From: Owenia fusiformis
Taxonomy: Eukaryota; Annelida; Polychaeta; Sabellida; Oweniidae
Direction: 5' to 3'
Assembly: GCA_903813345.2 (NCBI GenBank)
Contig: CAIIXF020000011.1
Coordinates: 19,267,754 to 19,327,753 of the forward strand
DNA length: 60,000 bases
Below, piece by piece: positions 27,101 to 39,100 of this stretch. Position 1 is the stretch's first letter. Each line of letters opens with the position of its first letter. The notes below the pieces were generated by a model. That model was not told where the DNA came from, ran no database searches, and saw only the letters and a list, made by a program, of their open reading frames with translations. The position numbers and the translations under genes were made by a program.

Positions 27101-30100
27101 ATTGCTAAACAGTCGAGACAGAAAATTGTATCCCAACTCTCGGTTATAGATCACGCTTGTGCTGTGAACTACAAACGTTCATACTTGATACTTAAAACAA
27201 CAATGTCTATGATTGGATTTTTCATCTTATGCTGGATTCCTTTTGCTGTAGTGAGAATAATTCTGCCTTATAAAGACATAGAAAACAAAGACATTTGGCT
27301 GAATGTAACTTTTAAGATTGTACTTGTCAAGTCATTCATTACCCCATTCCTTGTCTCAAAACAATTGAAAAATGGGATGATTGAACTTTTCAGCTCTCTA
27401 AAGTTAACCAGGGATGAAAATGGTGACTAATAATAAGTGCATTGTGAAAAGCATGACACTGTAAACTACAAAAATACAACATCTTGTATTTACAGACCCA
27501 TTTGTTATATATTTCCCATTCAAGAAAAAATACATAGACATAGAAAATGTATTTGAAGAATTACTTTCCAACAATTTTTTTTCAACTATTTTGAATAAGC
27601 ACTGTTGCATTTTTCATAATGTACAATAAAATTAATTCACTATAAACATGAGTGTTGATGTCTATTTATGATGTCATAATAATATTGGAATAAATAATAT
27701 TGCATGTACATATGTATTCATATTTTCATTGTGAAGTTTGTGTGAAATGACCAAGTATAGTATGGCAAGTGATTTTAGACAGTCATATTTCACCATGAGT
27801 ACTTTCTGGCCATAAATACAGTGGTTCTTTATCATACCTATGAAAAGGTATGATATTGTTGTCATATTGACGGGCTGTGGGCGGTGTCTTACTTTCTTAC
27901 TCATCATGATTCCTGGAAATACTTGATGGATTTACTTTAAATTTTCACACATGTTACATGGCAAGTTCTAGAGCTGATTAACTTTTCGGTGGCCATCTTG
28001 CATTCTGGTGGCCATCGTGGCAGTTTTTATTAGATAAATCTTGTCATCGCGATTCCTGGAAAACCACTCAACAGATTTGTTTCAAATTTTTACATATGTT
28101 ACATGGTAAGAAGTTCTAGAGCTGATTATTAACTTTTTGGTGGCCATCTTGCTTTCTGGGTCATCAACCCCACACTGCTATGTTTTAGGTATGATACTAT
28201 TCACCCTGTGCCTTGTTTAAACAGTATGATTTATTTCAATTGAAGTACCCGTATAATAAAAGTGGCAATCCAACTCCTTTAAAAATTATGGATTAGGACC
28301 CCACCTTGTCACTTTTTTAAAAGTGATAGGCTCATTTTCTAAAGAGAGGATCTTTTTTTCTCAATTTAAATATATTAAAAGTTTCTTCTTTACTATATTA
28401 ACAACTTCAGAAAATGGGATGGGTATTGAAATGTGACAAAGTTAAAAAACACATATCCCATGTTAACATCCCATTGGTAAAATTCATGTTATCCAAAAAA
28501 CCAGACTTTCAATACCATTCTACTTTCAAAGAAGTTTTAGACCTATTGTTGAATAATCTTTTCATGCAATAAAAATCAGAAGAAATCAGAAGATCCTCTT
28601 TTGAGTAAATAGGTTCGACATTTTAAAAAACATGTTGACATGGGGCCCCTATTCATAATTTTTTCGAATTGGTCAATTGATATTCTTATTATCCTTGAGA
28701 ATTTACTTTAAAGATAACATATTGTGTTCATGAGAAATGTCATATTTAAATTGAGCAAGTGCTCATGGTAAAATATATGACCATCTAAAATCACTTGTCA
28801 CGATTCATACTTTTTGGTATTCTTTTATATATATCTCAAAACACTACACTAGCTCAGATATCTTGCCATATAATTGGATTGTGAAAAGTACCTTTAATAT
28901 TACCCTTTGGCACTTATATGCCTTTATAATTAGTGTAAATATCACCTTTCTTTATTATTCATTATGGAAATAAAAGATTTCATTATTATTGTATGGTATA
29001 GTTGCATCATTTCATTTAATTAGTTGATGTGTGATATCATATTATATATTGAATATATATTCTAATTGATTGTATTGTCTGTTAACAATAGAATATTGAA
29101 TTAGAGTATGTAAGGGGGAAAATCATAAAGAAATACCATAAGAAAATAAAACACAGAAAAGCAGAACTGATTAAACTAAACAAACCCCTATGACCAGACA
29201 CACAAAATAATATCAATGATCCCCCTATTACCACATTCTGCTAACCATTATCACTAAGATCCAGAAAGACAATGCTCTAATCTTTATACACAAAACAGTA
29301 CTATATTAGGGAAATGTTCATTTTAAATCTTCCTTGAATTTGTTGCTCTAGAAGTTAATTCAAAGAATGCACTTGAAGCAAGGATACACTGCATTTCTTT
29401 TAAAATGATTATTTTTTATTTCCCTTCGAAAACATTCCAGTGGCTGTTAGTACTTTAGCAGGGAGATTTTCTCGGCATTGTTGTCAGTCAATTAATCATG
29501 GGGTATCTATGGGGGATTTTCCACTGTGAGAAAGAAAGCTATTACTTAGCAGACAGTACCACAATTTTATTTTTCATATACCAACAGAATAATCTCTGTA
29601 CAATGGCTATTTCATTTGCATGTAGCCTTCACTTCTATTTTACATCCAATTATGTTAAAGCTATTGAAAATGGTGCCAGTGTATAATCTAAAATCAATGC
29701 ATCACTAACCTACAGTTGACACCTATAAGAGATGAAGCCCACAAATCCATATCTGTAATATATCATGTGTATTGTATAAAAATTGATTGTATAAATTAAC
29801 ACACTTTTTTACAATCAATTTGATTCAGATACAGGTATGTGAGGCTAAACATATGAAAGAAATATAGATTTTAACTAAAACTAAAAAACAAATTGAACCA
29901 ACATAATCAAACACATCAGCTTTATATGTGTTTATTTTCAGGTGGATATGGGAATATGATGCAACAAGGGATGCAGCAGCAAGGTCAGCCATCAAAAAGA
30001 GATTCTAAAACATGTTTATTGTTGGAAACTATGAATCTGACCCAATATATATCTGATATGCTATATAGCATATTTAGTCTATGATTTAATAAAGTATCAA

Positions 30101-33100
30101 AAACAGTATTTTACGCTTAGTGTGTACACTGACTTTGTCTTGTGTTTTCATAATAAATGTAAAATTTATAATTCTTGGGAGTCTTGTTTAAGTGTAATAA
30201 AAGAGCCTTATGTGGATTCACAACACAAAATATGTACTTATTGTACATACAAATACAATCTTTAGTAAGTAATTTTTTACTAAAATAATGATTGTTAATG
30301 TTAAATGTTTTGATGTCTTAATGCAGCAGTTAATCCTGCGGATCAGCCAAAGAGGGTTTTAACTAGAGGAGGTAGGGAAAAAAGATACAAATACAAATAT
30401 TACAAGTTGTTTTTATATTAAGAACAAAGATATGGTCCAATGATTTCACTTTTTTTTATTAATTGTTTTAATTTTTTTAAAATAGCATCTCCGTAATGTG
30501 TACCGTATACAGTACATACATATATTTTATGTACAGACATTTTTTTCATATTTCAGAGAAACCAAAGCCAAGAAATGCGCTAGATGCCCTGGATATAGGA
30601 ATGTGTAAGAGTCATACTGTATATTTACTTTGATTATAAAACATACCAGACTACCATACTAGCGTGAATCTAAGGTTGAAACATAACCAAAAATACACCT
30701 TTGAATTCATATTTTGAATACTAGAATTATGATTTATTAGAAAAAAACTCTTCATTGTGTAGTTAAACAAAATTGTACATTTGGATATTTAGGTTCTGCC
30801 TTCATAACAGGAAGTCCTAAGAAGGGCGGATCTACCACAGGAAGCCCTGCCCATTCAGGCGCTTCAGACACAAGCAAGTCTAGGCAGATTATTGTTGTCT
30901 TATAAACACATGCATCAAAACTGGGAATTTCGCCATTGAGTTTACTGAAAAACTAATTCAGAGCAAGAAATATTCATTTTCAACTGTATTCTTGATTATA
31001 TTATCGGGAGGTAAAATTGACAATTAGTACAAAACTTTATCAAGGTATTTACATACAGTTGGTTTATTTAGAGCATATATACATATGGCTTGAAATCCCC
31101 AGTTTTTTATTAGGATCCTATGATGCCCATAGTATCATGATTGATTATGACAATTAAAGTTGTTAATGTTGTCAAGATCTTAGATGTACAGCCTGCAATA
31201 TGATCTAAGTCTTTTGTTTAAGACGTGTGCTATGATATTATTAGTGTTAACATACACTGAATTTTTAACACCTTTGTTGTGACAAATAGCATGAGCCCTT
31301 GCACAAAGCATAACTATAATTAATGACCCTATTGTAACCAGAAAACATAGGGAAATGAAAGAAAATAGCAATTGAAACAGTATCAGCCCAGCCAAGTCAC
31401 ACATACTAGTCTGATATGTGAAGGAGTTCTTAAGAATATAACCCCTAATCCAAAATATGACTGTCAAATGTTATTTCCAATATTTGAAAATGAATATAGT
31501 TTAGCTTTATGCTTTATGGTACACTAGCACTAGCAGCCAAAAAGTTATGGCTGTATTACTGAGTTCCACAAGTGAATTATACCCTTTCTAGTTTTTTTTT
31601 TACCCAATAATGAGAAAATGGTAGAATTCACAAGTATTCATGTCATGTGTTTCATTTCTAACTTGAGTAAAGTTATTTATATTTCATCTTTCCACGCTTT
31701 TTTATTTGTTTATATTTATACTGTTCTTTCGTATTTTAACAATCTTTTTTAGCTTTGTTTAAATATCCTGCTTTATTACTTGTCATATAATTAGGACCAT
31801 CTATTAATGTGTTTGATAAACTCTTTGACTTGCATCTTATATACTGCTGATGTACTATACTTGTGCTTTTGTACAAGATATGGAATAGTTTCGTGAACAT
31901 GCTTCTGTTTTTCATGTTCATCAGTTTTGTGAACATGATAGATAATTGATTTTAGTGTTCATTTCTTTAGCAAGTTATCTAATATTCATTGTCTGCTAAA
32001 CTTTGTCATCTAGCTAAGAAAATGCATAAATATTTTCTTTTTTATTTACTATTGTTGAAAAGTAAAAAGTCTTCCTTTTTGCCTACTATAGGCAGAAACA
32101 CACTATTTACTAGAGAATATGCTCGTATTATCAGATTGGAGGATGGTGAATCCGCAAATGAAGTTAATGATAAAGAATTTCACTCAAATTCTTCTGAATA
32201 AATATGTACCATAAACATATGCAAAGTGGACACCTTTGAATCCAAAACAAAAAGATAAGTGTTCACTTCTCCATTTTGATACAGAAGTCAGAAGAATATG
32301 TAATACAAATGTTTTACTGTATTATCAATTAAATTTGAAATGCATCTTCTCTGGATTCACTCATTCAGTCTGTAGTTAACATGTAATAAAGATTAGAAAG
32401 TATTTATTATATGTAGAGGTATGTTTGTACCTGTGATCGCCACTTATTAATAATTTTTTTTATATATATATATACATATTAGTGCCATATATAATTTGTA
32501 TAGATAGATGGTTTAAAATACAGCAATTTATTGATATGTCTTTTGCGTAATGTTGAACATCTAGACATATCTACCTTTCTCAAATAAAATGTCAATAAGA
32601 GTGTAATGTTTAAAGGAAGTCAACATTCATTGCTATGGCAATAAATGATGAGTACCTGTAAAGCACAGTGTCTTTGTTGATTGATGTTGTCATGACGACA
32701 ACTTAAGTGTTGCATAGTCATCATAATAATACACTACAGTATAGATACGCTTATTTAATTATTTCTCATATTTTTTATTTTTAGGATGTTTGACTTGTTT
32801 TGTTATTCAGTACCAAAGGGCATAAACTGTTATGTGAATATGACTGAGGGCATAAACTATAATGTGAATATGACTGAGGGTATAAACTATAATGTGAATA
32901 TGGCTGAGGGCATAAACTATAATATGAATATGGCTGAGGGCATAAACTTTTGTGTGAATATGACTGACTCAATGTTATGGTGGTCAGTAGTCTCATCCAT
33001 TTCATGAATAAAATGTGACAACATAATTCAAATTCTGAACTGTAAAAGCATGTTTTATTATGCATTTCATACAATTCTTTACAATTTTAAAAATTCATTA

Positions 33101-36100
33101 GTGTCTCAGTGTACCATCTGGAAAAAACATGTTTTGCAGTATTAATGTTGATTGATTTCAGTGAAATTGGAAGGACGTTGCTTGCTTAACTTTTAAATCA
33201 GCTTAAATCACTTTTGCCCTATTAGATAGGATTGATGATGCTGATCACCATAGATAATGGATATATTAATATTCTTCAAAATGTCAAGTCTGAAATCGGC
33301 CTAATAGTCTTTGGTATTGACTAATTCTTATATTTTATTTTTAGGAAATATATTGGTTCTGAAATTTCTCCCATAAGACCCTTTCATACACTTTGTATAT
33401 ATTGGATCCCAAACATACAGTCTAAAAAGAATAATTGAAGTTATGAATCTTGTAATTACATCAACAATGTTTCAGAGCATATTGTTTTATTCTTATGTGT
33501 TATTCTCATTTTACCCGTTTTAATATATCAGTTTCTTAGTTGGTTAGTTGGTTATTTTTATTATAATATTTTAAAGATGTAGACTCATCTTAAATTGTTT
33601 TTTGTATGTTTTACACTTTTATGGTTGTAGAAATGCTTCAATCTGAGGGGGAAATTTTTCTTTAACCCATGTTGTTTTTGAACATGAATTCAGTAATTCA
33701 CAATGTTGACAAGAACGTGCAATCAAATTGATGAATCTAAATCCTGGATGTATTTCAGGAATGGTCATATAGGTCTACATCTTTAACTTTAACTTCTGGT
33801 GTTTTTTTGTTATATTATTTTTATTTGTTATTTTTATTTTATTTACATTTTATCCTGTGGGTGTGCGCATTCAGTGCATTTTGTTTGAAATATTGACACT
33901 AATAAATAAAAGAAATAAAACATTTTATAGTCAGTTGGATACACAGACACAAGAAATACTTCCATGCATTTACATGTACACACGTTTACATGAACTTGGA
34001 TCAATTTTTCCATTTGACCATATTTTCTTGGGTTGTGTACCAAACTGAGTCATGTAACAATAAACTTTACCAATGGTGTGCTTCTTGCCTATAGGGTGAA
34101 AAACTCTAGTTCAAACTTTGAGCATAGATATTCACAATTAAATATGAATTTGATGCAAGGGTTTATTTGTCATTGATACAGTTGAAAGTCATTATTTGGT
34201 GAAATACATTTTGATCATCTAAAGAATGAACCCTTTTTATGAAATATATGTATGTTAAAAGAATCTTATTTAAGGAAAATCATTCAGGGGATTTTAATGT
34301 ATGGATTTAATTGTAGGTTTTGATGGGTTTGGTGATGTACTTCAGCCCTCAAATAAAGTGGCGGAAAAACCTAAAGACCAGAAACTTCTCACTGGAGATG
34401 TTGACTCAAGTCTGTCATCATTAGTAGGAAACCTTAATGTGAATGGGTCGGGATATCAAGTGAAAAAGTAAGTTATTTGCTTAGGATAGAAACTATAGTC
34501 TCATTAGAAAGTTCAAGAGAGTGGTATACAGTGAAATCTGTAAAGTGGAACACCTCTAGAAGTTGAACACCTCTGTTACACTTTCAAATGAACCTTTATA
34601 CAAAGTAGAACACTTCCCAAGAAGAACACTTTAGAAGTACCAAAGATGTTTCACTGAGACAGGTTTTACTGTACATGGTTTCTACCTTATAAAATTTTAT
34701 ATTATGATAATATGGCTACTTTATTTGGAATCAACCGAGCTGACAACATGAATTATGATATACATTAACAAGGTTTCAAACATTTACAACTTTTCATAAG
34801 TTAACAAGTTTTGAAATGTTTTAACTTGCTGGTATGCTTTATAAAAGATCAGTTGTAAGTAGCCTGTGTGTATCATATCTGAAGAAGTCTGAAACCTGGC
34901 ATTTGAATTTGGCAGATTTTTTTTTTAAGGTTAGGTTTTATTTATTTGCAATAAGATTTTAAACTTGTTAAAATTGGCAGAATTGTGGTGTCAGCCCGAA
35001 TGAAGCCTAACACATGTCAATAAGAGGACTATAGGATTTAAGCAGGAATCATGAGCTTATCCTTAAAAAATGTTACACCATTATTTTGTGTGTTTATGCA
35101 TTTCATTGAAAGTGTATTAAAATGAGGAGAAACCATGAACATTGAGTAAAAATCACTCTTAAATTCTCTATCTTATGCATGTGAATTTTTGAGTAAATGG
35201 TATATATATATTCATCACTTTTGACATTCTATTGTGACATCATTGCTGGTTAGTATTAGATACAATGATGGTGAATCAACAATTTTGAACTTTCACCATT
35301 GTTGACCCACTGCCTTTACTATCTAGGGAAAAGACTTAAATGGGCGCTGATAAATTAGAATGATTTAAACCACTTTCTCATCAACTTTTGGTTTCAAAAT
35401 TCTCTACTTATTAACATTAACATTATATTATATACATCACTAAAGCTTTCACCACTGATGGTATGCTGACATAAAAGACATCAATGTAACATTTTGCGAT
35501 TTTGAAAGTTAGTACACAGCCATCATTGTATCTTAATACTGACCAGTGATCGTAGATTTGTGTTTAAACCAGCATGTTTTTATCAATGTTGTTCAGAGTG
35601 GATTGGAGCGTAACATCTCAAGGAGGGCCTGCTAGGTACTCTTTAGCTCATATCCCAACCATAGCCTTCACCCCCTCCTCTCAGTGCTAAGGCTCTACAA
35701 TAGGCATAACCTCAGCTTTACAAAGTGTAAAAAGCTTTATATTAGTGTTAAAGCACCTATGTGATAAGAATGCTTTTGTATATTCATGTCCACCAGTATT
35801 GAAAAGTACAATTTTGAATATGGAATTATTATAAACCATATTTACAGACCATTATTATAAACCATATATTATAGAATTTATCGCTTTTCCTCAATTTTGA
35901 TCAATATTCTTATGATTGTATCGAGCCAGTTTTTATGTCCCCACCACATAGTGTTGGGCCATATTGTCGGCCTAGGCGCGTCCGTCCGTCTGTCTGTCTG
36001 TCTGTCCGTCCGTCCGCCGTACGTCCGGCAGTTTTATCCAAAACCGCTACAGATATCACCTTCAAATTTTCATGGATAACTTATGAGTGCATACAGATAT

Positions 36101-39100
36101 GGATGAAAAAATTTCAACTCGATACCTACTTCCTGTCGGCCATTTTGAAGTCAAATGCTAAAATCCTTGTCTACAAAATTTAAGAAAAAAGGCTTCACAG
36201 TTGCTTTTAAAACTTTAACATCTTGTTCAGCTCACTTCATTCTAGATCTGATTAGGTTTTGGACCTGTTAGCTCAGTCATGGCAGACATTTTTAATGTCT
36301 TAGGAAAAGTTAGCGTGCGATAATACTTTGTATCATATTGAATGGTGTTTTTGAGTTTTCATACTTTAACTATTTAGTAGCTTTATAAATAATTTCAGGT
36401 GTACTTTGTTGTAAAAGCCTTTGTTATTGTTAATGGTGGTTATATGTGATAATTTTGTAAAAAGAAATCAGCGAAAACTCATAACCACTTTTTTATTGTC
36501 GGCCATTTTGGATTTTTCCATCCTAAAATCTTGTTTGTAAAATCTTGTCTACGCGTTTTCAGGTGAACCGTTTGGTAGATCAATTTCAAATTTTCAGGGA
36601 TGATTCTTAGTATGAAAATCTAGATCTCATCAGTTTTTTGGAATTCTGGGTAAATGTCAAGGCGGCCATTTTTGATTTTCCGTCCTAAAATCTTGCCAGT
36701 AAAATCTTGTCTATGCATTTCCAGGTGAACCGTTTGGTAGATCAATTTCAAATTTTCAGGGATGATTCTTAGTATGAAAATCTAGATCTGATTAGTTTTT
36801 TGCCATTCTGCATAAATGTCAAGGTGGCCATTTTGGATTTTCTGTCTTAAAATCTTGTCTGTAAAGTCTTGTCTATGCAATTTCCAGTTAAGCGTTTGGT
36901 AGATCAATTTCATATTTTCAGGGATGATTCTTTGTATAAAAATCGAGATCTAATTAGTTTTTTGGCATTCTGGGTAAATGTCAAGGCAGCCATTTTGGAT
37001 TTTCCGTCCTAAAATCTTGTCAGTAAAGTCTTTGTCTTTGGTTTTCAGGTGAACCGTTTGGTAGATCAATTTCAATTTGGTAGATCATTTCTTTGTCTTT
37101 GGTTTTCAGGTGAACCGTTTGGTAGATCAATTTCAAATTTTCAGGGATGATTCTTAGTATGAAAATCTAGATCTCATTAGTTTTTTGGCATTCTGGGTAA
37201 ATGTCAAGTCAGCCATTTTGGATTTTCCGTTCTAAAATCTTGTCAGTAAAGTCTTGTCTACGCTTTTCAGGTGAACCGTTTGGTAGATCAATTTCAAATT
37301 TTCAGGGGTGATTCTTAGTATAAAAATCTAGAACTGATTAGTTTTTTGACATTCTGGGTAAATGTCAAGGCGGCCATTTTGGATTTTCCATCCTAAAATC
37401 TTGTCTGTAAAGTCTTGTTTACGTGTTTTCTGGTTAACTGTTTGACGGATCAATTTCAAATTTTCAGGGGTGATTCTTAGTACGAATATCTAGAACTAAC
37501 TTATTTTATGGCATTCTGGGTGCCCATTTTGGATTTCCTGTCCTCAAATTGTGTCGGTAAAGTCTTGTCTACTCATTTTCAGGATAACCATTTGATGGGA
37601 TCACCCATTGGTGGGGACATTTTGTACACATTTGTGTTCTTGTATAATATGTACAGATATATATGCCCAATGGTGTCTGTGTGAGATAATGGTAACTCAA
37701 ATGAAATGAAATACATGGTGTCCATAAAGTCTCTTTACACTGTATACAATCTTTGTATTGTAATCGTAGAGACCTTATGGACACCTTGTATATGGTCAAT
37801 GGTCATGTGACCATTTTCTACACTAAAGTTTATTTATTCACTTCATTATACATTTATTTCAATTATATTGCAGTAAAAAAGTTACATAGGTCACTGCCTA
37901 GCGCAATGTGCATTACAGGCTAGCGTTTGAAAAAGTTTTGTAGGGCAAAATTATAATATCACACATAGGCTTAGCAATAAGTATAGAGACATGAGCTTTT
38001 AATACCCTTGGTCATGGTGGTGTTTGTATTATAGTAGTTCTGCATTAAGCCTCGCCCTTTTATCTATCTCCCCATCCTTTCTTGAAGAGAGGGGTCACAG
38101 GGGCTTGAAGAAAAACTTGATTCAGAATAATCACCAAAAAAGGTTCATTTACTACCCATTGTCTATATTTACGACCCATTGAATCTAGTCAGGCTACAGT
38201 CTTTCAATTAAAATGATTTACAAAAGGGTATCTTGAACTCAAGTCAGAACTGTTGAACATTTCAGAAAATAGGCATGACAGGGAATGATGAGATCAAAAT
38301 AATTGTAAAACAGTGATCATTTTTTCAAAGCTTACTCTTAATTCATATTTTCCCTTTCTTGTCCCTTCAATATCTCCCTTTATCCTATGCCAAGTAGAGT
38401 TTTAGGGAGATAAGTTGGTAAGATATATCCCGTATCCTGATTTTGAGGTTTCCATATCCAGAACCTCCATATCTCCCGCTTTGGTGCATATCTTCCCGCT
38501 TCCGGTAATGCAATAAAATGACTTTGCATATGAATGATTTCTTTATTTTTACACCTTGTACTATTGAAATGGCCATATGCCCCTGGAAACTCTACTTGGT
38601 ATAGGATAAAGCAGTTATGTACGGTCGGTTTGGATACTGTATAAGTGGTAATTTTGCCTAATCATTTAATTTGCCTATTTCCTAATTTTTGCCAGGTTCG
38701 GAAAATTAAATGTCGGAAATATTGTCTTTATAATGTTATCCAATGGGAGGTTTCTTGTCATTAGGAAAATTAAAATTAGGAAAATGATGAAATTTGACCA
38801 TTCGGAAAAATAACCACTCGGATTAAATACCACTTATACAGTATTGGGTTCATCCCTCGTGAGATATGCATATCTACCTTCGGTCCCTACAGTCCCTCAG
38901 TTAGATATGCATATCTTCCTCTGGATAAACCCCATATCCAAAACCTCCCAGTACATAACCCTTATATCCCACAGAATGGTGTTGGTATCTCTCTTTATGG
39001 TCCATTTTATAAACTGAAATATTTTGACATTCTCTGCCAATGGTGATATAAATTCATGAAGCAACATTGTTTATTTTTATTTTTTTATTGAATATTTTTT

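Larger units (their letters stand above)
25831..29941 (+). other. PICALM intron hosting a nested GPCR gene
   Basis: A 4.1-kb intron holding the single-exon receptor at 26525-27430, its probable poly(A) signal at 27625, the family C palindromic element at 27828-28216 and a probable MITE at 28270-28672. In 28673-29941 I see only AT-rich intron. Confidence 0.85.
30874..34316 (+). other. PICALM intron (GC-AG), repeats and a candidate alternative exon
   Basis: A 3.4-kb intron. It holds the candidate terminal exon at 32092-32201, a TA microsatellite near 32460 and the 30-bp minisatellite at 32816-32968. The rest is AT-rich with nothing else recognised. Confidence 0.7.

Noticed and set aside
32781-33074. 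Repeat proteins on both strands over the 30-bp minisatellite
   Set aside because: The open frames result from the repeat length being a multiple of three. There is no supporting start context, splice partner or homology.
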